60,051 bases of DNA from assembly GCA_035294305.1 (NCBI GenBank), contig DATGLD010000040.1:1-60051 (forward strand). Direction: 5' to 3'. Source of the stretch: DASRBN01 sp035294305. GTDB taxonomy: Bacteria; Chloroflexota; Ktedonobacteria; Ktedonobacterales; Ktedonobacteraceae. Shown in pieces: positions 1 to 8,410 of the stretch. A program made the translations under genes and the position numbers. Numbering within the stretch: position 1 is the stretch's first letter; each line of letters starts with the position of its first letter. The notes below the pieces were generated by a model. The model searched no databases. It was not told the origin of the DNA and saw only the letters and a list, made by a program, of their open reading frames with translations.

Positions 1-101
1 GCTTCCTTCACCTGGCTCAGTTCTTCCAGAGCCTGGTGCAGGGCTTCTCGCACTTCGTGATTTTCTGCTCGGAGGCGCTCAATTTCTTCCTGCTGGTTCA
101 T
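1..101 (-). CDS. 5' end of probable IS66-type transposase gene (partial)
   Basis: The ATG lies at 101 and the reading frame runs off the left edge, so only about 33 residues are visible. They form a heptad-like, Glu/Leu/Gln-rich helix beginning MNQQEEIERLRAENHEVREA, which is how many IS66-family transposases (TnpC) begin before their zinc-finger and DDE parts. The fragment is too short to prove the family: any protein with an N-terminal coiled coil could look like this. The IS66 reading is supported indirectly by recombinase and transposase debris next to it and by a clear IS66 C-terminus at the other end of the window. Confidence 0.4.
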   Translation of the reverse strand, partial: MNQQEEIERLRAENHEVREALHQALEELSQVKE

Positions 102-619
102 GGTTTTCAGTTTACCAAAGAGGTCAAGTCTGAACACTTACTGCAAGAGATGGTGGAGCGTGAAATGCAGCAACGAGTGGTGAGGAGGCGATGAGGAAGC
201 GCTTGTCCCGCACGGCTCGTGCTCGTTGGGGAGAGCATGGCCTGAGCCTGCTGCCCAACGTGATGGTCGTCTGGAAGACGTGATCCATGCAGGCGGCACT
301 CGATCATGGACGTGCGAGGAGAGAGCCGGTCGGTCCTGGAAAGTGACCTGGAGCCCCGGTCTCCGATCCTCTCCGGCCACCTCGATCTGCATGGGTCGCA
401 CCACGACGACGGGCAGGCCCGAAAGCAAGCGACAGGGACAACTCCGCTCGCTGCGAACAACAGAACCGCTCTTCTGACATGAGGCTAAACGTTGTTCGCG
501 AGACGCTCTCAGTTGTGTTTTTGAAGCTGAGCGTTGTGAATTTCGTCGGCGGCCCTAACAGGCCGTGATGACCAAGTCTGAGCATCGCCCCCAACCTTGA
601 TAGATTGTTTGTAAGAATC
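102..619. other. Gene-poor stretch beside mobile-element debris
   Basis: This 518 bp stretch separates the left-edge gene from the recombinase fragment. Open frames exist on both strands, but none has a convincing ribosome binding site or a protein I recognise, and they overlap each other in the way GC-rich shadows do. It is probably the upstream part of the left insertion sequence plus decayed DNA. I see no clear terminal inverted repeats. Confidence 0.5.
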
Positions 620-1828
620 TCAGATACACGAAAGCCTTTCCAGTGGAACAGATGTGGTGATTTCTCTGCGCCCTGCCGGGACGCAAGCGTGCCAGACAGG
701 ATAGCATAGAGCGTCTCCCTTGCCACGTTCAATATCGCCTGGCTCTTTGGCTGTTTCACAAATGAGGCGGATTGCCTGGGTGACGAACCAATGTCTGAGC
801 GCATGAATGTTGAGATCAAGCTGCAGGACTGCACACAGTCTGTACCAGTGTTTTTTGAAGCTGTCGTAATCGTAGGGATTCCCTCGGCGTGACAAGAAGA
901 GCGATGCTCTCTCATCGAGCGCATCCAGGCGGCGTTGCGCACTGTCGAAAGCCACCCGCTCGGTATTGACGTAGGCCAGCAGCATTTTGGCAGTCTCAGC
1001 ACTCCATCGGATCACCTTGACGCGTCGTCCATGGCTGCCCTTGCTGAAAGCCCACGCTTCTTGCTTGCCACCCCGCTTGCGCCAGTCGCCCACGGTCAAG
1101 CGCAGGATCTCACGAATCCGTGCGCCCGATTCGTAGGCCATGCGGACGATCAGTTGATCACGCAAACAAAAACCGGCGCGCGGAAAGCCCTGACGGAGCA
1201 GGCGGTGCAACTGCGGATCATCAATGGGATGCGGCTGCCAGGTTTCATGGACCAGCTTAAAGTAGTTGTCTGAGAGAAACCGAGATCGTGGTTCTTCTAC
1301 GCCGCTGTGCTGGGGCATGCGGGGGCGTTGCCCTGCCAGACGTCGTTCTTCTGCTTCGATTTCCTGCAACAGGTGGGCGGTTGGATCGGTGAGTGGATGG
1401 GGATACGGATACCAGTCCTTCCGCCGAGCCACGTGATACAACTGCTTGAGCGCACAGAGAAACACGTGGACAGTACTTGGGCTTTTTCCGGTCAGCCGCA
1501 CCCACTGGTCTGTTTCCCGTGGCTGGACTTTGCAATGCAGCTGCTCGACTAGAAAGTCACGCACACTCACTCGGACAGCTTCTGGGGGGCTATCCCAGCG
1601 ATCCTGCCGCTCTCGCCGCCACGAATCGGTCGTTAAGTAATCAAAGTAGGGCAGTAATGCCGCCAGGTAGGTTTTGGCCGTACCCTCCGCTAAGAAACGT
1701 CGGAGGTCGTGGTAAAACACCGTCAGGGGAAGATGGGGAATACCACTGCTATCCACCACCACCAGTGCGTAGGGACTGGAGAGATTTTTGGGCCGCCGAA
1801 TCGCACGAAACTGTTGAGATTGTATCAT
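620..1828 (-). pseudogene. Tyrosine recombinase/integrase lacking the catalytic Tyr box
   Basis: This is a phage-integrase-type (XerC/D-like) recombinase of about 402 residues. An N-terminal SAM-like DNA-binding region is followed by the catalytic core: box I Arg in ESGARIREIL and the box II His/Arg pair in HALRHWFVTQ. Normally a WxSxxxT..Y box follows some 30-40 residues later, but after ERGKGD the sequence becomes low-quality and stops without any plausible Tyr nucleophile. The C-terminus therefore appears truncated or frameshifted and the protein is probably inactive. The start at 1828 was chosen over an upstream ATG at 1876 because AGGAGTG sits 4-10 bases upstream of it. The 5' end abuts a truncated transposase, which suggests insertion into, or deletion across, an older element. 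Confidence 0.7.
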
Positions 1829-1872
1829 CTTCACACTCCTCTTTTTGTACAACGGAGTGTGCTGTAGCTGAA

Positions 1873-2781
1873 TCACGTGCTCTCGCCAAGAGTACTACGC
1901 TCTCTGACAATCCCAATTACATACTCATGGCGCCGTGTGGCTTTAAAGGGCATCTCCTTCTTGGGCTTGGGCGGAACTTTTGGCTTATCCAACCCATAGA
2001 GAGCGCGGTGCTTCGCCATGACGCGGCCACAGGTGCGTGGAGACACCTTTATTCCCTCCTGGAGAAGCGCCGCGTGCATACGCCATTCCCCAATCAGCGG
2101 GTTTTCCTGCTTTTTGCGGATCTCGTTGGCAATTTCCATCGTCACCACCCTCGGCGCTTTACGGGCGCGTGACTTATCATCCAGGCCCTTGACTCCCTCG
2201 TTGATCCAGCGCTTCAACGTGGCATACACCGTCTGCCGCGAGGTAGCCAGATACTCGGCGATTGAAGTAATTGACCATCCCTCCGCATGGAGTTGGACCG
2301 CAGCATGCCTGCGGTCTGCCGGATCAGGAATCTGGTCCCACGTTTGATAGCGACGAGTAGTGATCGAAGGTGGCGGGCCGGAGGCCAACACCATCTTCAC
2401 CGAATTATGCGAGGGACGCCGCTGAAAGCGAGCCTCGCAGATCTCCGCAATTTCGCGCAAGGACATGGTAGGCAATTCAATGCGCAGGTCAACGATCAAC
2501 TGGCGCATATCTGGCGGCAGGCTCTGCGCCGTCTCCTGTGGCTGTTTTCGCGGCTTGGAGGCGAAAAAGCTGACCATGCCCTGTTCATCAAAAGCGTCGG
2601 CTTTGCGCTCCAGGGTCGGACGTGGCTCTCCTGTTTCTTTTGCTCGTTGAGTAGCTGGATCGCCGAAAAGTACGACAGGTCTCAGCAATTCATATGCTGT
2701 CTGTTCCGGCCAGAGCGTGTACTGCTAGATGGTCTGCCAGTCTTCGGTATGCTCTCGTTGAACCCGCTTGCTTTTGGGCAC
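1873..2781 (-). pseudogene. Remnant of HTH/DDE transposase with in-frame stop and lost catalytic domain
   Basis: A GTG at 2781, preceded by GGAGG at ideal distance, starts the frame VPKSKRVQREHTEDWQTI, which is interrupted by TAG at 2725-2727 (codon 19, one base from CAG). The same frame continues without a break through two helix-turn-helix regions (for example SIAEYLATSRQTVYATLKRW) and a basic linker to RRHEY. That is the point where IS481/IS3-like integrase-core proteins normally enter the DDE domain. Instead it degenerates and ends at 1873, next to the recombinase gene. Two independent lesions, a nonsense codon and loss of the catalytic half, mark it as dead. I infer that the recombinase element or a deletion removed the 3' half near position 1920. 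Confidence 0.75.
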
Positions 2782-2960
2782 CGTGCTCCCTCCAACACGA
2801 TGAAATGGGCTGATGCATCAATCGTGCCTGGATTTTTCCCCATTTGCAAGCCCACAGACATTTTTTGCTCACTTTGCACTGACCACATATGTCAAAGGAT
2901 GTTACGGCGAGGTGTCGAGCGGAGCGAAGCATCGGTGCGTGGCTTTGCCCGAGATGCTTC

Positions 2961-3060
2961 GCTGGCGCTCAGCATGACAGGCTGGCGCTCAGCATGACAG
3001 GCTGGCGCTCAGCATGACAGGCTGGTGCTCAGCATGACAGGCTGGCGCTCAGCATGACAC
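2961..3060. repeat. Five tandem copies of a 20 bp unit
   Basis: The unit GCTGGCGCTCAGCATGACAG occurs at 2961, 2981, 3001, 3021 and 3041. The fourth copy has one change (GCTGGT) and the fifth ends in C. The bases just before the array, GAGATGCTTC, together with the first unit form a variant of the dispersed repeat found elsewhere in the window (AGATTCTTCGCT..CGCTCAGAATGACA). The array therefore looks like local amplification of half of such a repeat. Confidence 0.95.
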
Positions 3061-3125
3061 ACGCGCCCTCACTCCGTCTGCACACAAATGAAACACACCC
3101 ACTGAAAAGATGAGCCATCTCATCC

Positions 3126-3155
3126 TTGACACCTGCTTGTCCAATTGCGTAATAT
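3126..3155 (+). promoter_or_regulatory. Sigma-70-like promoter for the amidohydrolase gene
   Basis: TTGACA at 3126-3131 is followed after 18 bases by TAATAT at 3150-3155. A short palindrome, CACTTGATAAGTG (3161-3173), sits at the expected start of transcription and could be an operator. The leader to the start codon at 3305 would be about 140 nt. Confidence 0.55.
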
Positions 3156-3304
3156 TTGAGCACTTGATAAGTGTTCCCGATGCATGCGGACCCCATTGAT
3201 CGCCAGCTTCATTCTTTTGAGGGCAGGTAGCGCAGTAGTGCTGTCAAGGCATGAACTGGTATCTAGTGAGCCTTGCATGACCAGGTCTCAACGAGGTGAG
3301 CAGA

Positions 3305-4807
3305 ATGAGCCAGATTTCAGCAGATGCTAATTCTTTCCCATCAGATCGCCCGGTGGTATTCCGCAACGCCACCGTATTGACCATTGATCCGTCGCTGGGC
3401 ATGATCGAGAACGGTGATGTCCTTGTCGTTGACAACCATATCGCAGCTGTCGGACGACAACTCGTCGTCCCGGATGGCACAGCGGAGATCGACGCAGTCG
3501 GCGGCATTCTCATGCCGGGTATGGTTGACACGCACCGTCACATGTGGCAGACGGCGCTGCGTGGCTTCGGTGCCGATTGGACGCTTACGAACTATTTCCA
3601 GTTTTATTATCTGAACTGGGGCAAGGTCTTCCGCCCCGAGGACATCTATGCCGGAAATCTCCTGTCCGCGTTCGAGGCCGTAGACGCGGGCGTCACCACA
3701 ACGGTTGACTGGTCGCATGGATTGCAGACGGTCGAATATGCGGACGCAGCGGTTGATGCGCTTGAAGCGGTTCCAGGCCGGTTCGTCCTCGCTTATGGCA
3801 ACCTGCTCGGCGCTCCCTGGCAGTGGACAAAGGCTCCTGAGTTTGCCGATTTCATTCGCCGACGCATTGATGGACGCGGCGATATGTTGCGCATGCAGAT
3901 TGCGTTCGATGTTACCGGCGATCCGGCATTCCCCGAAAAGGCCGCGTTCGAGGTTGCGCGTGAGTACAACCTGCCCGTGACGACGCATGCCGGGGTATGG
4001 GGCGTCACCACCGATAACTGCATCCGTATGATGTACGATCACGGATTTATGACCCCCTCTACTATCTATGTCCATGCTTCAACGCTCTCCGAGGACTCGT
4101 ATCATCGCATAGCCGCTACGGGCGGCCATGCGTCGGTCTCCGCCGAGAGCGAGCAGAATGCTGGCCAGGGCTACCCACCCACGTGGCAGCTCCGCCGACA
4201 CAATATCCCCGTTTCTCTTTCCATGGACACTAGCGTATGGTGGAGCGCAGACCTCTTCTCTGCCATGCGCGCAACACTCAATGCGGACAGGGGCCGTGAA
4301 CATCTGGAAGCGCATAAGCGCAACGAAACCGTCATGCTCAGTCATCTGCGCGCTGAGCAGGTCGTGACCTGGGCTACACTTGGCGGTGCCCAGGCGCTGG
4401 GAATGGATAGCATGATCGGCAGTATCACACCCGGCAAGAAGGCTGATCTTGTCCTGATTAAGAATGACCGGTCGCCGGTAATGTTCCCGCTGCTTCACCC
4501 CTATGGACACGTTGTGTATCAGGCGGGGCGCGGAGACGTGCATACGGTGATGGTCGATGGCAAGGTCGTCAAGTACGATCATCGTCTCCTCGGTATTGAC
4601 CTTGCCAGGGCCAGACAGGCCGTCGAGAAGACGGTTGAGTACGCGCGAGCGCAGATGGGTGAGCAAGCCTGGAGCGAAGCCATGAACCCCGAGAAGGCGG
4701 TGGTCGAGCTGATTGATAACCCGTACACATATACCTATCGCGGCGGTGCGCGGGCAACACAGGATCAAGGGAATAGAGGAGCATCATCAACGGCTCCGCA
4801 GGAATGA
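3305..4807 (+). CDS. Amidohydrolase of the TrzA/AtzA/SsnA (deaminase/chlorohydrolase) group
   Basis: This 500-residue metal-dependent hydrolase is expected to be cytosolic and to act on a deaminated or halogenated ring or a guanidine-type substrate; the actual substrate cannot be read. It shows a composite beta-sandwich start (ATVLTIDPSLGMIENGDVLV), the DTHRHMWQ metal motif (His at about 77 and 79), THAGVWG (His about 228), YVHAS (His about 257) and SMDTS (Asp about 308), then the second sandwich half GSITPGKKADLVLI. This order matches the family. The ATG at 3305 is preferred to the GTG at 3296 because GAGGTG ends 6 bases before it. The next gene, on the same strand 218 bp downstream, may be a 2-oxoglutarate oxygenase, so the two could serve one catabolic or tailoring route, but nothing else supports this. 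Confidence 0.85.
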   Translation: MSQISADANSFPSDRPVVFRNATVLTIDPSLGMIENGDVLVVDNHIAAVGRQLVVPDGTAEIDAVGGILMPGMVDTHRHMWQTALRGFGADWTLTNYFQFYYLNWGKVFRPEDIYAGNLLSAFEAVDAGVTTTVDWSHGLQTVEYADAAVDALEAVPGRFVLAYGNLLGAPWQWTKAPEFADFIRRRIDGRGDMLRMQIAFDVTGDPAFPEKAAFEVAREYNLPVTTHAGVWGVTTDNCIRMMYDHGFMTPSTIYVHASTLSEDSYHRIAATGGHASVSAESEQNAGQGYPPTWQLRRHNIPVSLSMDTSVWWSADLFSAMRATLNADRGREHLEAHKRNETVMLSHLRAEQVVTWATLGGAQALGMDSMIGSITPGKKADLVLIKNDRSPVMFPLLHPYGHVVYQAGRGDVHTVMVDGKVVKYDHRLLGIDLARARQAVEKTVEYARAQMGEQAWSEAMNPEKAVVELIDNPYTYTYRGGARATQDQGNRGASSTAPQE

Positions 4808-5025
4808 TCCCCTGGCGGTCGCCCGGAAATAATCCATTCGTCTTTGCACCTGACGACAAAGCCCCTCTATGTTACAATAAAAATGTTCCAGGTGCGTCAC
4901 TCAACAGCAAATTGGAACGTTAATAATAGTGAGTGGGTCTTTCGTCGCTTATAGGTATTCAAGCCAGACGAGCGATCACCACGTATCCGACAAACAACTA
5001 CTATTTACTACCAAGGAGTAACTGA

Positions 5026-5673
5026 ATGCATCAAAAACTCGATGTGCTTGCTGAAAAGGGCTTTGTTGTTCTAAAAGACTATGATGGGCCGCCGGTTCCA
5101 CCTGAAGAGTGGGAGGGCCTCGAATATATGGACTGGAAGAGCGGTGGCGATACTAACTTCGCGCCGATTGCCTCGGCCCTCGGTGAGATGGAATGTGCCG
5201 GTTTCTGGGATCACGGCAAGCCTGATAAAGATGGCATCTGGACTCAGAACGCCGAGAAGTGCCCTACCCTGGTTGAGTGGACAAAAAAAGTTGGCGCTAA
5301 CTTCGGGCGCGTGCGCATCATCAAGCTCAATCCGAGCACCAGCGAGGCTGAGGCCTATCGCAATCTGCACCTCGACGACAACAACCGTCTCAATCCTGAT
5401 GGCGAAGGCTGGGTTGTGCGCGCCTGGCTCGAGCTGACAGATGACCCCCACTCTTATATGATTCTGCGCGAGGATAAGGATGATCCCGCGACAGAGTCGC
5501 GCGTCTCTATGCCGCGCAATCGCCAGATGGTCATCGACTCGCAGCGCCTCTGGCACGCGGCCTATCATCCCGGTCCCCACCCCCGCTATGCTCTGATCGT
5601 CTCATTCGAAAGCGGTGAGGCCCTCCAGAAGTGGATCGAGAGCCAGTTGCCAGAGACTGCTGGCGTTCACTAA
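5026..5673 (+). CDS. Putative 2OG-Fe(II) oxygenase-like protein
   Basis: I do not recognise this 215-residue protein by name. Its second half has the spacing of a double-stranded beta-helix iron/2-oxoglutarate oxygenase: His115-Leu-Asp117 (NLHLDD), His177 (RLWHAAYH) and Arg187 (HPRYALIVSF), that is HxD-x59-H-x9-R. Beta strands such as VVRAWLELTDD and YALIVSFES fit the jelly-roll fold. The N-terminal 90 residues are acidic and Trp-rich without a known motif. Length is short but usual for small aspartyl-hydroxylase-like enzymes. AAGGAG ends 8-9 bases before the ATG. A cupin without oxygenase activity is the main alternative. The gene follows the amidohydrolase on the same strand and is followed by a hairpin-forming repeat pair. 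Confidence 0.5.
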   Translation: MHQKLDVLAEKGFVVLKDYDGPPVPPEEWEGLEYMDWKSGGDTNFAPIASALGEMECAGFWDHGKPDKDGIWTQNAEKCPTLVEWTKKVGANFGRVRIIKLNPSTSEAEAYRNLHLDDNNRLNPDGEGWVVRAWLELTDDPHSYMILREDKDDPATESRVSMPRNRQMVIDSQRLWHAAYHPGPHPRYALIVSFESGEALQKWIESQLPETAGVH

Positions 5674-5730
5674 GTCACTTATTCTACAAACAAACATGAG
5701 CCCTCCTGAAGTTAACCAGTGGGCATATGG

Positions 5731-5826
5731 AGGGCGACCACCAGGGTACACCCTTAGAATGACGACGAAGCCCCTCCGACTGAGCGCGTCGCTGTAGTAA
5801 GGGCGTACCCTCGTGGTCGCCCTTTT
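5731..5826. repeat. Inverted pair of GGGCGACC-type dispersed repeats, possible terminator
   Basis: AGGGCGACCACCAGGGTACA at 5731-5750 and, inverted, GGGCGTACCCTCGTGGTCGC at 5801-5820 form arms of a long imperfect hairpin, followed by CCTTTTGCTT. It lies just after the oxygenase-like gene and could end its transcript. Relatives of the same sequence occur near 23140, 23280, 35632 and 37690. Confidence 0.6.
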
Positions 5827-5961
5827 GCTTTGTCTGTTCCTCACATTCGGAAGCACTCCTGCTTGTAAGATAGGTTGATTGTCTTGTATGTCACCTTTTC
5901 ATGTTAATCGACGTGTAAAAAATAGACTCAAGCAAGCGAGAATAAGAGAGGAGAACAAGCA

Positions 5962-6489
5962 ATGGGTAATCAACCTTATCCACCCGATCCTCGCTACCAG
6001 CGAGAATACGATGCGGCTGATAATACTATTCAGACGAGCAGGAACGATAATGTCTATGCTCAGAGCCAGCACCAGAGCTACGTAGACCCGGCAGGTAATC
6101 GCGTTGAGAACCGGGAGCAGGTCTTTGTAGATCGGAATGCGCAGCGCGCCAATATACGTTACTGGATCACGAGAATTGTGTATTACCTTCTGGCGGTGCT
6201 GGAGATAATACTGGCGCTGCGTTTCATCTTCCGGCTCCTGGGAGCGAGCGAGGGAAACGACTTTGTAATGTTCCTGTACAACCTGAGCCACATCTTTGTA
6301 GGCCCGTTCAATGGCATCTTCAATGATCAGGCATTAGGTCACAGCGTCTTTGAGTTTTCGACCATTGTCGCCATGATCATCTACGCATTGATAGCCTGGG
6401 GCCTGGTATCGCTGGCGCGAGTTATATTCGCCCCCAATTATTCCGGTACAGAAAGAGCTACAACCATCCGGCGGCAAAATCTTCGCTGA
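5962..6489 (+). CDS. YggT-family-like membrane protein
   Basis: The protein has 175 residues. A polar, Gln/Asn/Tyr-rich N-terminal tail of about 65 residues is followed by two membrane segments: one around 68-90 (YLLAVLEIILALRFIFRLLG) and one around 125-147 (TIVAMIIYALIAWGLVSLA). Between them lies a loop with LSHIFVGPFNGIF, in the position of the conserved YggT loop. YggT proteins are small integral membrane proteins of uncertain role, linked in different bacteria to osmotic response or to positioning of division and photosynthetic complexes. AGAGGAGAACAAGCA precedes the ATG. It is transcribed alone, with a hairpin terminator at 6539. Confidence 0.65.
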   Translation: MGNQPYPPDPRYQREYDAADNTIQTSRNDNVYAQSQHQSYVDPAGNRVENREQVFVDRNAQRANIRYWITRIVYYLLAVLEIILALRFIFRLLGASEGNDFVMFLYNLSHIFVGPFNGIFNDQALGHSVFEFSTIVAMIIYALIAWGLVSLARVIFAPNYSGTERATTIRRQNLR

Positions 6490-6538
6490 TCAATCGGTAA
6501 TATCAGAGATCGCTTTCCATCGAAACCTCATAACACAA

Positions 6539-6575
6539 CAGGGTCGATACGGTGTTCACCGTATCGACCCTGTTT
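6539..6575. terminator. Hairpin terminator between convergent genes
   Basis: CAGGGTCGATACGGTG (6539-6554) is complementary to CACCGTATCGACCCTG (6557-6572), a 16 bp perfect stem with a minimal loop, followed by TTTGTT. It lies between the YggT-like gene and the convergent secreted-protein gene. The weak T tract makes it stronger in the plus direction. Confidence 0.75.
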
Positions 6576-6639
6576 GTTCGATGGGGGGAGAGAAGAAAAG
6601 GAGAGGTAGCTTATGTAATCCTTTCTTCTCCTCACCGCG

Positions 6640-7335
6640 CTAACTCTGCGGCTGTGCCTTCTTAGGGTGTGCATTCAGGATGCGATTCAAAATCTGCGGA
6701 TGGCTTTGCAGTTCTTGCATAAAGTTAGTTGCCTGCTGCTGTGTTATGCTTCCTGCTGCCACGGCCTTATTGAGCGCGTTCTGGACGGCATTCAACACAA
6801 TCGTGCGCAGCTGGGAAGCCGAGACGTGCTGTGCGGTAGCGATCTGGTCCAGGCTCTGGCCGGCTTGTATATTTGCTTTCAACTGAGCCGGGGTCAGATG
6901 CAGCCCCTGCGCCACCTGGTTCTGTATGTCTGGCAGGTATCCTTTCAGGGCATGGATTACCAGAGCATTTGTCAGTCGAGTATATTCCTGACCGGTGCAT
7001 GCCTGGTAAGTTGCAATGCGCTGCTCAAGCATATTCGCCTGGCTTTGTGTCAGCGCGCCATCCTTCACCATCCGAGCGATTACATCTTTCATTGCTGCTT
7101 GCGAATCGCTTTGCAATGTGGCGACCGGGACATGCAGCCGACTCGCCAGGTCCTGCAGGAACTGCTGGCAATACGGATTCGTCGCGGCGGTAGTCGAAGT
7201 CGTCACCGTCGCTGCGTTCGTCCTGCTCTGAGCTGACGCGAACATGGGAATAGCAAAGAGAGCCCCTGCCACCATCGCTCCTAGCAGCAGAAGCGTGCCT
7301 CCGCCAATTAAAAGCAGCTTTTTCATATTGTTCAT
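6640..7335 (-). CDS. Secreted Ala/Gln-rich protein of unknown function
   Basis: The mature part follows a signal peptide (MKKLLLIGGGTLLLLGAMVA then FASAQS, a likely AxA cleavage site near residue 34), so the protein is exported. Two similar helical modules follow: each has a segment such as LHVPVATLQSD or LHLTPAQLKA, then a GALTQSQAN or GSITQQQAT hairpin. They look like an internal duplication of an all-alpha repeat with a LysM-like or 'LTPAQ' flavour. A single C..C pair may form a disulfide. I know of no function. The start at 7335 follows GGAAAGGG closely; the ATG at 7326 is nearly as good, while the longer frame to 7401 adds an unlikely basic leader. The gene diverges from the two-component system at 7552. 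Confidence 0.65.
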   Translation of the reverse strand: MNNMKKLLLIGGGTLLLLGAMVAGALFAIPMFASAQSRTNAATVTTSTTAATNPYCQQFLQDLASRLHVPVATLQSDSQAAMKDVIARMVKDGALTQSQANMLEQRIATYQACTGQEYTRLTNALVIHALKGYLPDIQNQVAQGLHLTPAQLKANIQAGQSLDQIATAQHVSASQLRTIVLNAVQNALNKAVAAGSITQQQATNFMQELQSHPQILNRILNAHPKKAQPQS

Positions 7336-7551
7336 ATCCCTTTCCAGAGAAAATCTTTTCAAAACTTTTCTGCCACGTCTCTTGTGTGACACTACTATCA
7401 TAGTCTCTAAAGGTGAAAAAAGCCTCTCAAAAAGTTCAAGATTTGCTCAAGATTCGTCCGATGGACGTGAGAGCGATTGAAAATATCCTGCTTTCAGCAA
7501 AAAGGTGTGGTACTATTTAAAAACAAGGGTATATGTAGGAGAGTTCATAGC

Positions 7552-8286
7552 ATGGCCCAGAAAATCCTCATTATTGAAGATGAAGATGGCATCATTCACC
7601 TGCTCAATCTCTATCTGAAAAATGCGGGCTACGATGTCGTAGTCGCCAAAGATGGTGCCGATGGGCTGGCTCTGCACGCGCGCGCGCATCCTGATCTCGT
7701 CATCCTCGATATCATGCTGCCCGCCATTGATGGCTTCGAGGTCTGCCGGCGCATCCGGGCATGGTCAAAAACGCCCATTCTAATCTTGACGGCGCGTGCC
7801 AATGAGGAAGATCGCATTGCCGGGCTTGACCTGGGGGCTGATGACTATCTGACGAAACCTTTCAGTCCACGCGAACTGGTCAGCAGAGTACGTGCCATCC
7901 TGCGGCGTGTGGGCGATGCAGACGCCGGCGAAAGGCAGGCTGCTGATGGCCACGCTTCGAGCGCGAAGACCGTGCTGCGCTTTCCCGGCCTGACTATCGA
8001 CCTGCTGGGACGCCGCGTCGATGTGGATGGCTCCGAAGTCACGCTAACGCCGACCGAATTTGACCTGCTGGCCCTGATGGCGCAGTCTCCCGATCGCGTC
8101 TTTACGCGCGAAATCCTGATGAACAAAATCTGGGGCTATGATTACTACGGTGATGGCCACATCGTCGATGTACATATTAGCGCGCTGCGCAAGAAAATAG
8201 AAGCAAATACAGAGTATCGCTATATCAAAACCGTATGGCGTATTGGCTATAAATTTGAGGTAGGAGCGCGTACTGCAGTTTCATAG
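7552..8286 (+). CDS. OmpR/PhoB-family response regulator
   Basis: The protein has 244 residues in two domains: a receiver (residues 1-120) with acidic pocket EDED near 9-12, phospho-acceptor Asp53 in ILDIMLP and the conserved Lys in TKPFSP, and a winged-helix DNA-binding domain (about 145-240) with LTPTEFDLLALMAQ and HIVDVHISALRKKI. It should be phosphorylated by the histidine kinase encoded 125 bp downstream and bind direct-repeat operators. The ATG at 7552 has AGGAGAG 8 bases upstream; the longer frame to 7477 is not supported. A degenerate Ala/Asp-rich linker (DADAGERQAADGHASS) joins the domains. The signal is unknown, although the divergent secreted-protein gene is a natural candidate target. 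Confidence 0.93.
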   Translation: MAQKILIIEDEDGIIHLLNLYLKNAGYDVVVAKDGADGLALHARAHPDLVILDIMLPAIDGFEVCRRIRAWSKTPILILTARANEEDRIAGLDLGADDYLTKPFSPRELVSRVRAILRRVGDADAGERQAADGHASSAKTVLRFPGLTIDLLGRRVDVDGSEVTLTPTEFDLLALMAQSPDRVFTREILMNKIWGYDYYGDGHIVDVHISALRKKIEANTEYRYIKTVWRIGYKFEVGARTAVS

Positions 8287-8410
8287 TTTCAATCCCAAAC
8301 GGGTTGGGGAACAGGCTCACTTCCTCCTGACTCCTCGTAAGGGTAACTGTATTACCCAACCCGAAAAGGTCAACTGGAGATGCAATAATCGTCTCAAAGG
8401 AATTATACCT

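Larger units (their letters stand above)
2782..3304. other. Intergenic region with tandem repeat and promoter, no gene seen
   Basis: Between the transposase remnant and the amidohydrolase gene lie about 520 bp without a supportable reading frame. The stretch holds a copy of the palindromic repeat family (around 2913-2980), the tandem array at 2961-3060, and a sigma-70-like promoter at 3126-3155 pointing at the amidohydrolase. Confidence 0.6.

Noticed and set aside
304..1002. 232-codon open frame on the minus strand overlapping the recombinase
   Set aside because: It overlaps the recombinase in another frame, has no protein I recognise and no ribosome binding site. It might contain the shifted C-terminus, but no Tyr-box motif was found in it.
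1477..2172. 231-codon plus-strand frame across the recombinase/transposase junction
   Set aside because: It spans two unrelated degraded genes on the opposite strand, so it cannot be a conserved gene.
2961..3060. Short CRISPR-like array
   Set aside because: The units are directly adjacent with no spacers and no cas genes are nearby, so it is a simple tandem repeat.
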